A stretch of 64,000 nt of DNA, taken from NCBI RefSeq assembly GCF_000412995.1, contig NZ_KE332512.1, positions 634,909 to 698,908 of the forward strand. Reading direction: 5' to 3'. Shown here in pieces: positions 24,265 through 33,611 of this stretch. Origin of the DNA: Treponema vincentii F0403. Its GTDB lineage: Bacteria > Spirochaetota > Spirochaetia > Treponematales > Treponemataceae. The first letter of the stretch is position 1, and each line of letters begins with the position of its first letter. Position numbers and translations under genes: made by a program. Below the pieces are notes generated by a model. The model did no database searches, was not told the origin of the DNA, and was given only the letters and a program-made list of their open reading frames with translations.

Positions 24265-26304
24265 ATGCCGTATACTGAAACCCCTGAAACAAATGCGCTT
24301 AAAAACCGTATTGAAAAGGTACTTGCAGCAGTGCCTGATTTTGTAGAACCGGCTGCCGATGAAAAACAAAAACCGAGATTAAAAATTAACGTGATAAAGG
24401 ATTGTGCAGAACGCGGCGACATAAAACTGCTCGCACCCTTGCTCAAAAACAGCTCCATAAAAAAAGCCTTTTTTACTCCGGTTTTAGATAGTTTTGTTTT
24501 TAATACGGCGAGATTTAAAGAATTTCTGGAATATTCCTCCGCCTGTAATTCATACTCGAAATACCTCGGGCAAAAAATCGGCTTGTATATGGGAGACATT
24601 CCATTGATCGACCGGAGCGAAGTTGTCTTGAATTTTCCGTTCAAAGACTGCGTATTGGAAGGCGGTCAGCGTAAAGAAGACGGTTTGGATGCTTATTTTG
24701 AATACAATGACAAAGAGCAGAGATACGAGGAAAAAACGAGTAAACGCCGAGAGATCTTTTATAATGAGGTTCTTGCTCGCGATGAAATAGACAGTTTGTT
24801 TTCCCCGAAAGCATTTTGCAATGCAAAGCGCTATGAAGCTGGAAAATCTTCTCTCTGTAAAAAATTAAACCGCGATGCCGAGTTGAACAAAAAACGTGGG
24901 CTTCCGGAAGATACCATCACCGATAATTTGATAATTAAAGGAAATAATTTACTTGCGCTTCATTCGCTTAAAGAAGAATTTACAGGCAAGGTAAAGCTTA
25001 TTTACATAGACCCGCCGTACAATACGGGAAATGACAGTTTTGCATACAATGATAATTTTAATCATTCCAGCTGGCTCACCTTTATGAAAAATCGGCTTGA
25101 AATTGCACGGGAACTATTAAAAGAAGACGGGGCAATTTTTGTACAATGCGATGACAACGAACAAGCTTATTTAAAATTGTTGATGGATGATGTATTCGGA
25201 AGAGAAAATTTTGTAGTGGATTTAATTTGGCGAAAAAAAACCGGAGGCGGACAAGATACGGCTTTTTTTGCAATTGAGCATGAGAATATATTAGTTTTTA
25301 AGAAAAAAGAATGGAAAATTTTCGAAGAAACAAAGGAAGTAAATGAAACAGATTTTATAAAAACAATAAATGGAAAATCTGCGAATCTGATAAAACTTGA
25401 AAAATGGGGAACGGCGCCATATAAAGAAGACCGTCCATCCCTATATTATGCTATCAAAGATCCCGATAACAATGATTTTTTTCCTACTGCGCCTGATGGA
25501 CGAGATGGACGATGGCGAAAAAAACCCGAATCTCTCGATAAGAACCATATCTATTGGGATAAACGAAACGGTAAGTGGAAACCGTATGAAGTTTTTTATT
25601 TTGAAGAAGCAAAAGATAAAATTCAAAAAGAACGCAGTATTTGGTTGGAATATGGAAATACCACAGAAGCTGCGAATGAAATAAAACAACTATTTGATAT
25701 AAAAGTTTTCCAAACTCCAAAGCCGGAAAAGTTATTAGAAAAAATATTGGCAATCTCAACTTCCGAATCCGATATTGTTCTCGACCACCATCTTGGTTCA
25801 GGTACGACTGCTGCTGTTGCACATAAAATGAATCGTCAGTATATCGGTGTTGAACAAATGGATTATATCGATACGGTTACGGTAGAACGGCTTAAAAAAG
25901 TCATTGAGGGTGAACAGGGCGGAATCTCAAAACTTGAGAACTGGCACGGCGGCGGGTCGTTTGTTTACATGGAACTTGCTGAAAAGAACGAACAAGCAGT
26001 ACGGCTGATTGGAGCGTGCAAAAATGTTGAAGAGCTTATTTTCCTATTCGACGAACTGTGCCGTAAATATTTTTTGCACTACAGCGTCCGTATAAAGGAA
26101 TTTCATGAAGAAGTCAAAACAGATCGCTTTCAATCGCTCTCATTGAAAGAGCAAAAAGAAATGTTTTGCCGTATGCTTGATTTAAATCAGCTCTACATTA
26201 ATGCGGATGACCGGCACGACGATAACACAGGGCTCAGCACGGATGATATTGCGATTACGGAAGATTTTTATCGGCTACGTGGCAATGATAAGGAAAATAG
26301 GTAA
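24265..26304 (+). CDS. mod: Type III restriction-modification DNA methyltransferase (Mod)
   Basis: 679 residues from ATG 24265, which has GAGCGGA upstream; the GTG at 24250 overlaps that site. It is a beta-class N6-adenine methyltransferase. The catalytic DPPY motif (KLIYIDPPYNTGND) near residue 246 precedes the SAM-binding motif IVLDHHLGSGTTAAVAHKMN near 511. The region between them (about 310-470) is the target-recognition domain. The first half of the SAM motif reads DHHLGSGTT where DxFxGSGTT is usual. It overlaps res by one base (TAATG). It looks intact, so methylation may persist although res is broken. Confidence 0.93.
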   Translation: MPYTETPETNALKNRIEKVLAAVPDFVEPAADEKQKPRLKINVIKDCAERGDIKLLAPLLKNSSIKKAFFTPVLDSFVFNTARFKEFLEYSSACNSYSKYLGQKIGLYMGDIPLIDRSEVVLNFPFKDCVLEGGQRKEDGLDAYFEYNDKEQRYEEKTSKRREIFYNEVLARDEIDSLFSPKAFCNAKRYEAGKSSLCKKLNRDAELNKKRGLPEDTITDNLIIKGNNLLALHSLKEEFTGKVKLIYIDPPYNTGNDSFAYNDNFNHSSWLTFMKNRLEIARELLKEDGAIFVQCDDNEQAYLKLLMDDVFGRENFVVDLIWRKKTGGGQDTAFFAIEHENILVFKKKEWKIFEETKEVNETDFIKTINGKSANLIKLEKWGTAPYKEDRPSLYYAIKDPDNNDFFPTAPDGRDGRWRKKPESLDKNHIYWDKRNGKWKPYEVFYFEEAKDKIQKERSIWLEYGNTTEAANEIKQLFDIKVFQTPKPEKLLEKILAISTSESDIVLDHHLGSGTTAAVAHKMNRQYIGVEQMDYIDTVTVERLKKVIEGEQGGISKLENWHGGGSFVYMELAEKNEQAVRLIGACKNVEELIFLFDELCRKYFLHYSVRIKEFHEEVKTDRFQSLSLKEQKEMFCRMLDLNQLYINADDRHDDNTGLSTDDIAITEDFYRLRGNDKENR

Positions 26305-28310
26305 TGCTTATCGATAAAATTCAAAATCAAAAAGAAATTCTTGACGAAAGCGATTATGCAATTCCTTTATATATAACGGATAATTTAAAATATCCGTTAT
26401 ATGACTGGCAGTGTACAGCATTGGAAAATTTTCTTATCAATGAGAAACTTCGTTCAAAACTGCTTAAAAAAGGTGAAATACTTTCACCGAATCACCTTAT
26501 GTTCAATATGGCTACGGGAAGCGGTAAAACACTCGTTATGGCTGCACTCATTTTGTATTATTACAAACAGGGATACAGGAATTTTATCTTTTTTGTCAAT
26601 CAAAATGCCATTCTTGGAAAGACACAGGCAAATTTTATCGACACAAAGCATACTAAATATCTATTCAAAGAAAATGTCGTCATTGACGGCAGACGAGTTG
26701 CATTTCGGGAAGTCGATATGTTTTCCGATTTTTGCGATGACGTACAGATAAAATTTACAACAATTCAGAAACTGCATAATGATATTTATAAAGAAAGCGA
26801 AAACTCCGTATTGCTTTCGGACTTACAAAAACGTGATGTTATTTTATTCGGTGATGAAGCGCACCACTTAAATGCAAGTACGACAAAGAAAAAACAAAAA
26901 ACTCTTTCAGATGAAGTTTCTTTTATCGGAGAATTAAAAAATTCTGCAAAAGAAGACGATATTGAACGTTCGTGGGAACATACGGTGTGTCATTGTATTT
27001 TAAACAAAGACGGTAAAAATCAAAACGGAAACAAGAATGCGCTTTTGGAATTTACTGCAACGGTTCCGAACACATCTGAAGTGTTACAAAAGTATGAAGA
27101 TAAAATAATTATCAAATTTGAACTAAAAGACTTCGTTGAAGCGGGCTGTACAAAACATATCCGCCTTGTTCGATCGAATCTTGAATTAAACGAAAGAATT
27201 TTGCAGGCTTTACTTTTAAACTGGTACCGCTATCGCATTGCGCTTAAACTAGGAATTCCGAATTTTAAACCGGTGATTCTTTTTAGAAGCAAAACAATTG
27301 AATCTTCAAAAGCCGATTGTGAAAAGTTTATTGCATTATGCAAATCCGTAACAGCATCCGACTTTAACTTTGTTCATAATCTTTCAAAAATAAACATGCC
27401 TGCTGATGATCCAATTCCATCATCATATACCGTGAGTGGCAATATCTTTGCGCGGATTCTGTTATATCTAAAAGAGAATGAATATTCTTTTGAAAATGTT
27501 GCTGCTTATATCCGTGAAAATTTTCAAGAGCGTACTACCATCATCACAAACAGTAAGACAAATACAACCAAAAAAGAAAAAACGGATTCTGAGATAGACC
27601 GGCTTTTAAACAGTTTGGAAGATTACAGTAATCATGTTAGAGCAATTTTTACTGTGCAACGTCTTACCGAGGGCTGGGATGTGCTGAACTTATACGACAT
27701 TGTCCGACTGTATACGGGACGTGATACGGATACTAAAACGCACAAGGCCGGTACAAGCACAACAAGTGAAGTTCAGCTGATAGGACGCGGGGTACGTTAT
27801 TTTCCATTTATTTATAACGATATGCCGATTAATCGCCGTAAATTCGATGATGATATCGGTAATGAGCTGCGTATGTTGGAAGAGTTCTATTTTCATTCCG
27901 ATGAAGATCATCGTTATATCAATGAATTATCGAATGAACTCAAAAACAGGGGCTTGATGGCAGAAAAACGGACGCAAAAAATTTTCCCTGTAAAACCGAA
28001 GCAGCAAGAGATACTGAACGGAATGTATTTATTTGTGAATGACAGAATTGAAAACCCTGCACGTAGACTAAAAAAGCTCCCTGATAATTTTCAAAATCTT
28101 TCTCCGTTTGAGTACAGAATTACTACAAGTCAGTATTCTGAAATACGGAAAGTTGATTTTCAAAAAGAAGATACGTATATTGCGGCTGAAAGCGGTCAAT
28201 TAAAAACAGAAGAACTAAAATTTTCCGATATTCCGACTCATATAAAATATAAAGCTATTCATCGCCTTAATACAAATGCCGCTTCCTACTATAGTGGAGT
28301 GATACAATAA
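26304..28310 (+). pseudogene. res: Type III restriction subunit Res, 5' part (helicase), cut by IS
   Basis: 668 codons with the SF2 helicase core of Res: FNMATGSGKTLVMAALIL (Walker A, near residue 71), LFGDEAHHLN (DEAH box), LEFTATVPNTS (motif III), VQRLTEGWDVLNLYDIVRLY (motif V) and EVQLIGRGVRYFPF (motif VI). It stops at TAA 28308-28310, three bases before the IS3 element. The missing nuclease domain continues at 29552. The whole gene would encode roughly 940 residues, a normal Res size. Cleavage activity is probably lost. Confidence 0.88.
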
Positions 28311-28353
28311 AAGTGCAGCGCCAAAATTGCCGAAAAAGAGAGGAGGAAGGGCA

Positions 28354-28626
28354 ATGAAACGGTACGATGAGAACTTTAAAATCGAGGCATTGAAGCTGTC
28401 GGACGAGATCGGAGTGAAGAAGGCGTGTGAACAGCTTAATGTGAACTACGGAACATTAGCAGGCTGGAGAAAGCAGCGGGTAAAGAAAAACAAAGAAGGA
28501 AAAAGTACAGATGCTGATATTCAAAGAGAGAACAGCCGCCTCAAGAAAGAAATAGCCGAGCTTAAAAGTGCGAATGAGATACTCAAGGATGCACTCGGTT
28601 TTTTCGTTCAAGACCGGAAGAAATAG
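28354..28626 (+). CDS. IS3-family transposase OrfA
   Basis: 90 residues from ATG 28354, with AGGAGGAAGG upstream. It has an N-terminal helix-turn-helix (KRYDENFKIEALKLSDEIGV, then KKACEQLNVNYGTLAGWRK) and a C-terminal leucine-zipper-like helix (IQRENSRLKKEIAELKSANE). OrfA binds the IS ends. Its end contains T TTT TTC (28599-28605), where a -1 shift would join it to OrfB. Confidence 0.88.
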   Translation: MKRYDENFKIEALKLSDEIGVKKACEQLNVNYGTLAGWRKQRVKKNKEGKSTDADIQRENSRLKKEIAELKSANEILKDALGFFVQDRKK

Positions 28627-29522
28627 AAAAGGATGGTCTTTTTGCTTACATCCACCACCGTACTGCTGACAAGCAATTTTCAGCACGGATGCTGTGCGCT
28701 GTTCTTCCGGTCAGCGAAAGCGGTTTTTATAAATGGAAGAGAAACAGGAAAAAAGTGAAAGCATGGCAGAAACTGCTCGCTCAAATGCATAAAATTCTCG
28801 ATGAGGATGAAGAAAACAAGAACTATGGGGTGAGGCGTATGCAGATAGCACTTGAACAACGGGGCATTAAGCGTTCATTGTCGACGGTAAGACGCGCGAT
28901 GGCACGAGGAAATCTGCTGCATGAAGACAGAAAAAGCCCTGACGGTCTTACAAAAGCCGACAAAAAGGCGATGAGACCGCAGAATATCATCAAACAAGAC
29001 TTTAGTGCACAAGAGCCTTTGAGAAAATTGCTGACGGATATAACTCAGATACCATGCAAAGATGGAAAGCTGTACGTATCACCTCTTTTTGACTGCTATA
29101 ATGGGGAGATCATTTCTCTTGCAATGGACACAAACATGAAAAAGGAACTATGTATAAAAACGATAACGGAGGCATACAAGAATTTTGATATACCAAGTGG
29201 AGCGATAATTCACAGCGATTGCGGAAGCCAGTATACAAGCGATGAGTACAAAAAGACGCTCGGACAGCTGCATGCGGTGCAGAGTATGAGTGGAGTTGGG
29301 AAATGCTGGGATAATGCCCGGATGGAAAGCTGGTTTGCAACGCTGAAAAAGGAAAAGATCTATCAGCTTGATACAACAAAACTGACCGTGGAGGAGGTCA
29401 AGACAATCGTCTGGAGATACACGTTTGCTTATTACAACACGAAACGTATCACGACAGTAAATCCCGATGGCTTACCTCCACTGGTATACAGGAAAACAGC
29501 AGCTAAAAAAAGTGCTGCTTAA
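28599..29522 (+). CDS. IS3-family transposase OrfB (DDE), made as OrfAB fusion
   Basis: The -1 frame is open from the T TTT TTC heptamer at 28599 and reads RPEEIEKDGLFAYIHHRTAD into the integrase-like domain. Catalytic residues are Asp in LLTDITQIPCKDGK, Asp in IIHSDCGSQYTSDEY and Glu in NARMESWFATLKKE. An HTH_21-type segment (YGVRRMQIALEQRGIKRS) precedes them. An ATG at 28689 could also start a separate OrfB. All visible motifs are intact, so the element may still be active. Confidence 0.85.
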   Translation, partial: FFRSRPEEIEKDGLFAYIHHRTADKQFSARMLCAVLPVSESGFYKWKRNRKKVKAWQKLLAQMHKILDEDEENKNYGVRRMQIALEQRGIKRSLSTVRRAMARGNLLHEDRKSPDGLTKADKKAMRPQNIIKQDFSAQEPLRKLLTDITQIPCKDGKLYVSPLFDCYNGEIISLAMDTNMKKELCIKTITEAYKNFDIPSGAIIHSDCGSQYTSDEYKKTLGQLHAVQSMSGVGKCWDNARMESWFATLKKEKIYQLDTTKLTVEEVKTIVWRYTFAYYNTKRITTVNPDGLPPLVYRKTAAKKSAA

Positions 29523-29551
29523 ATACATTTGGGGTATTTAGGCACTGCACT

Positions 29552-30373
29552 AATATTGACTATTCCAATAGTTTTGAGAATATATTATGCCGATTTAATG
29601 TTCGGAGTATGAAAGAATTTTTTGATTTCATAAAAGATATAAAAATTAGGCTCACGCATGATACAGACAAATATGAAAATCTCCCGAATAAAAAAATGCT
29701 GGAAATGTGTGAAATTTTTTTTGCTTACCTGCAAAAGGAATTGGAACAATTCGATAAGCCGTATAAAGGAACGGATTTTCGGTTGATAAAATTTTCGGAT
29801 ATGTTTTCGTTCGATCAACAAAAAGGCAAAATATGTTTTACTAAAGAAAGACTTATTTCCATCGATGAACAGGCACCGGAAACACAGGAAAACAAGACAT
29901 TGGAAAAAGAATTACAAGCTGCAAATTGGTATGCGCTCGATGCATTTTGGGGCACAAGCGAAGAACGGAATTTAATTCAATTCATAAAAGACCGAAAATC
30001 AAATTTGCTTACCAATTACGATTCTTTTCAGTTGCTCCGAAATGAAGAAGTCTATAAGATTTTTGATTTTGATACCGGTCGCGGATTTCAACCTGATTTT
30101 TTATTATTTCTGCACGGAAAAGCCGGCAACCCTAATGCATATTATCAGGTCTTTATCGAACCGAAAGGCAAGCATCTTGCGGGAGACGACAACGACGGTT
30201 GGAAACAAGCTTTTCTGGAAGAAATCAGTCGACGCTACGGAAAAGAGCATATCGTTATGGAACATAACAGTTCGTACGTGTTAATAGGATTACCGTTTTT
30301 TAACACCGAAGATAAGGGGTTGAAATCAAAATTTACGGAAAATTTTGAAAAGACAATTCTACCTCGCCATTAG
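29552..30373 (+). pseudogene. res: Type III Res, 3' part (nuclease domain)
   Basis: The frame is open from the right edge of the IS (NIDYSNSFENILCRFNVRSM) into 254 residues from ATG 29609. It contains the PD-(D/E)xK nuclease core: GFQPDFLLFLHGK (Asp) and YYQVFIEPKGKHL (Glu-x-Lys). This is the expected C-terminal domain of Res. It has no ribosome site and no helicase, so it is the severed end of the gene, not a separate protein. Its phase relative to the 5' part does not match simple removal of the IS plus a 3-bp duplication. Confidence 0.85.
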
Positions 30374-30484
30374 TCAATCAAACTTACCTCGGATAGCAGG
30401 GCAACCGCTTAAAATGCTCCTGATATGTTTGTCCTGCATTCCAGCCTTGCATAGAATGAAAAATATGCGTAAACTTCTTTTATT

Positions 30485-31486
30485 ATGGAGAGTTTACAAA
30501 CCGAAGTACTGCAGCGGGTTGCTGCGTTTAAAAAACAAATGGCCGTATCCGTCATCGGGCAGGAACAGCTGATCGACGATATTCTGGTCGCATATATTGC
30601 GGGCGGGCATGTGCTGCTGGAAGGAGCGCCCGGCCTTGCCAAAACCTTAACGGTACGAACATTCGCCGATCTTTCACAGTTAAGTTTTAAACGCATCCAG
30701 TTTACTCCCGACTTACTGCCTGCCGACCTTACCGGAACGCTCATTTTTGATTCTATCGCACACCGCTTTTCGGTACGCAAAGGGCCGCTATTTGCACATC
30801 TGGTACTGGCCGATGAAATCAACCGGGCGCCGGCAAAGGTTCAGTCCGCGCTGCTCGAGGCGATGGCGGAAGGACAGGTTACCATCGGCGAAACGAGCTA
30901 TCCGCTTCCCGAACCGTTTTTCGTGCTCGCAACCCAAAACCCGATAGAACAGGAAGGTACCTACCCTCTTCCCGAAGCGGAACTCGACCGCTTCCTGTTT
31001 AAACTCTTCGTCCCCTATCCTAAGCCGGCGGATGAGCTGGTCATCATGTTGAAAAGCGAGAACATCACCGCTTCGGCAAAAAAAACACAGACGCCCGAAA
31101 CCGAATCGATTCTTTCCGTCGACACGCTTCATACCATCCGCAAAGGAGTTGAATCCGTACGCTGTACGGAAGGCCTGCACGAATACATTATCTCGTTGGT
31201 TACGGCGACCCGCCCCATCATCGAAAAACGCGAAGAGCTGCCCCGCGGGAGCTACCTCAGCTACATCACCGTCGGAGCATCCCCCCGCGCAAGCATCGCC
31301 CTTTACCGATGCTCAAAGATACGGGCGTTTTTAAACGGACGCGACTATGTCCTGCCCGAAGACGTAAAGGCACTCGCCTACCCCATCCTGCGCCACCGCT
31401 TAAAGCTTTCGTATGAAGCGAGCGCGGAAAATATTAGCGCCGATGAAATTATCGCCGAGCTGCTCGAACTTATCCCGCAGCCGTAA
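30485..31486 (+). CDS. MoxR-type AAA+ ATPase
   Basis: 333 residues. Walker A is LLEGAPGLAKTLTVRTFADL and Walker B is LADEINRAPAKVQSALLEAM. The family signature VLATQNPIEQEGTYPLPEAE with LDRFLFK follows, and an alpha-helical lid is near residues 270-333. MoxR ATPases are chaperone-like and normally sit beside DUF58 and von Willebrand factor A proteins. Here transketolase follows 15 bp later and the broken res lies upstream, so the usual partners are missing locally. The 110-bp spacer before it contains a fragment (GGCAACCGCTTAAAAT) also seen after family R copy 4. Confidence 0.92.
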   Translation: MESLQTEVLQRVAAFKKQMAVSVIGQEQLIDDILVAYIAGGHVLLEGAPGLAKTLTVRTFADLSQLSFKRIQFTPDLLPADLTGTLIFDSIAHRFSVRKGPLFAHLVLADEINRAPAKVQSALLEAMAEGQVTIGETSYPLPEPFFVLATQNPIEQEGTYPLPEAELDRFLFKLFVPYPKPADELVIMLKSENITASAKKTQTPETESILSVDTLHTIRKGVESVRCTEGLHEYIISLVTATRPIIEKREELPRGSYLSYITVGASPRASIALYRCSKIRAFLNGRDYVLPEDVKALAYPILRHRLKLSYEASAENISADEIIAELLELIPQP

Positions 31487-31501
31487 CATATTGGAGGAAC
31501 T

Positions 31502-33496
31502 ATGAATAAAGAACTTGACGCCGTAGCGCTTTCGATACGGAGCCTTTCAATCGATGCAATCGAAAAAGCCAATTCCGGTCATCCCGGACTGCCGCTCGGC
31601 GCTGCCGAACTCGCGGCGGTTTTATATGCAAAAATTTTACGCCACAACCCGAAAAATCCCCAATGGGCAGACCGCGACCGGTTTGTCCTGTCGGCAGGGC
31701 ACGGGTCTATGCTCTTGTATGCCGCGCTGCATCTAGCCGGCTATGATCTTTCGCTCGACGACATCCGCTCTTTCAGACAGGTCGGTTCCCGCTGCGCAGG
31801 ACATCCCGAATACGGGCTCACCCCCGGCGTAGAAGCCACCACCGGCCCACTCGGCCAAGGCGTATCTACCGCAGTCGGTATGGCGATCGCCGAATCGATG
31901 CTGGCAGCGCGGTTCAACACCGGCGATTACCGCATTGTCGATCATTATACGTATGCGCTGGTAGGAGAAGGCTGTTTAATGGAAGGCGTTTCTTCCGAAG
32001 CATCGAGTCTTGCCGGTACGCTGAAGCTCGGCAAGCTCATCGTGTACTACGATAAAAATAATATTACGATAGACGGTTCAACCGACATCGCCTTTACCGA
32101 AGATGTCGCAAAGCGGTACGAGGCCTACGGCTGGCAGGTGCTGCACGGCTCGATGTATTCATACAGCGATATAGAGCAGCTAACGGTGGAGGCAAAAAAA
32201 GACCCGCGCCCCTCGCTCATTATCCTTGATTCAGTGATCGGAAAGGGAGCCCCCGCCGTCGAAGGAACCGCAGCCGCACACGGCTCTCCGCTCGGTCAAG
32301 AGAAGCTGGCGCAGGCAAAGAAGACGCTGGGGCTTGATCCTGCAAAACAGTTCTTTGTCGCCCCCGAAGCCTACCGTTATTTTGAAGAGCGGCAAAAGGA
32401 GTTTGCTCAAGCGGAAGCGGACTGGAATAGCAGCTTTGCCGCATGGAGCGCCGCCTACCCCGAACGGCGCAAAGAATGGGAGCACAGCTTTGTACAAGGC
32501 GGTATCGACCAAGCCGTACTCGACGCCGTTGCCGATCCTGTCTTTAAAAAAGATGAAATGATTGCGACGCGGGCGGCTTCCAAAACCGCACTAAACGCTT
32601 TTGCAAAGGCATTCCCGAATCTCGTCGGCGGTTCGGCGGACTTGCAGGGGCCGAATGCGGTCGCCTTGCAGGATACCCAATCCTTTACCGCCGCAACGCC
32701 GCAGGGACGGTACATCCACTTCGGTATCAGAGAATTCGCGATGGCAACGATTACCAACGGTATTCAGCTGCACGGCGGCTTCCGCGCCTTCTGCGCAACC
32801 TTTGCCGTGTTCTCCGACTATCTGCGTCCGGCGCTCCGGCTCGCGGCGCTGATGCGCATCCCTTCTATTTTTGTATTGACCCACGACTCCATCTTTGTCG
32901 GCGAGGACGGGCCTACCCATCAGCCGGTGGAAACGCTCGCAAGTCTCCGCGCAATTCCGAACCTGCTGGTAATCCGCCCTGCCGATGCGGAAGAAACCGC
33001 CGTCGCATGGAGAATTGCGCTGGAGCAGAAAGACCGTCCGGTCTGTTTAATACTGAGCCGCCAAAACCTGCCGATACTGGAAAAAGCCGAACCTCAGTGG
33101 AAAGCTCTGATGAAAGCAGCCGGCAGCTATACCGTAAAAGGTACGGACGGCACGCCCGATGTAACGATACTTGCAACCGGTTCCGAAGTCAGCCTTGCCT
33201 GCGAAGCCGCAGAACTCGCCGCTCCGAAAAAAGTACGGGTTGTTTCCATTCCGTCGAAAGAGCTTCTGGATGCACAAACGAATCCGTTTAAAGCACAGCT
33301 GGTCGGTAACAGCAACACCCGTATAATGGTTGCCGAAGCCGGTGTCAAACAGGGCTGGGAAGGCTGGGTACGGTCGCCGGAGAAGGATATCTTCTCGATA
33401 GATCGTTTCGGCGAATCGGGACCCGCAAAAAAAGTTGCGGAACATCTCGGATTTACCGCCGAAGCGCTTGCCGCCAATATTAAAGACTTCGGTTAA
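31502..33496 (+). CDS. tkt: Transketolase
   Basis: 664 residues, preceded by GGAGGAACT. The N-terminal thiamine diphosphate domain has [58 protein letters not shown] and the metal-binding [13 protein letters not shown]. The pyrimidine domain has [20 protein letters not shown] and [22 protein letters not shown]-terminal domain ends the protein. It links glycolysis and the pentose phosphate pathway in the cytoplasm. It is close behind moxR and may share its transcript. Confidence 0.97.
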   Translation: MNKELDAVALSIRSLSIDAIEKANSGHPGLPLGAAELAAVLYAKILRHNPKNPQWADRDRFVLSAGHGSMLLYAALHLAGYDLSLDDIRSFRQVGSRCAGHPEYGLTPGVEATTGPLGQGVSTAVGMAIAESMLAARFNTGDYRIVDHYTYALVGEGCLMEGVSSEASSLAGTLKLGKLIVYYDKNNITIDGSTDIAFTEDVAKRYEAYGWQVLHGSMYSYSDIEQLTVEAKKDPRPSLIILDSVIGKGAPAVEGTAAAHGSPLGQEKLAQAKKTLGLDPAKQFFVAPEAYRYFEERQKEFAQAEADWNSSFAAWSAAYPERRKEWEHSFVQGGIDQAVLDAVADPVFKKDEMIATRAASKTALNAFAKAFPNLVGGSADLQGPNAVALQDTQSFTAATPQGRYIHFGIREFAMATITNGIQLHGGFRAFCATFAVFSDYLRPALRLAALMRIPSIFVLTHDSIFVGEDGPTHQPVETLASLRAIPNLLVIRPADAEETAVAWRIALEQKDRPVCLILSRQNLPILEKAEPQWKALMKAAGSYTVKGTDGTPDVTILATGSEVSLACEAAELAAPKKVRVVSIPSKELLDAQTNPFKAQLVGNSNTRIMVAEAGVKQGWEGWVRSPEKDIFSIDRFGESGPAKKVAEHLGFTAEALAANIKDFG

Positions 33497-33511
33497 TCGA
33501 ATAAAAGGACT

Positions 33512-33580
33512 GCGTTTACAGCAGGGCAAACAAGGGGGCTATCTTCGATAGCGGAAATGCTCCGACAGAACTGTAAACGC
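33512..33580. repeat. Long hairpin between tkt and the chemoreceptor gene
   Basis: GCGTTTACAG (33512-33521) pairs with CTGTAAACGC (33571-33580), and GCTATC/GATAGC forms an inner hairpin around TTC. No U-run follows, so it may be a repeat or an mRNA processing signal. It is not a clear terminator. Confidence 0.5.
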
Positions 33581-33611
33581 AAGAAAGGCGATAAATTTAA
33601 AAGGAGAGACA

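Larger units (their letters stand above)
28314..29549 (+). mobile_element. IS3-family insertion sequence in res
   Basis: The terminal inverted repeats are TGCAGCGCCAAAATTGCC at the left and, read inwards from the right, TGCAGTGCCTAAATACCC. The ends are TG...CA and the size is about 1236 bp, both typical for IS3 family. It carries overlapping orfA and orfB. Flanks read AATAAAAG and CTAATATT, and I see no clean 3-4 bp target duplication. It splits res between the helicase and nuclease domains. Confidence 0.88.
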
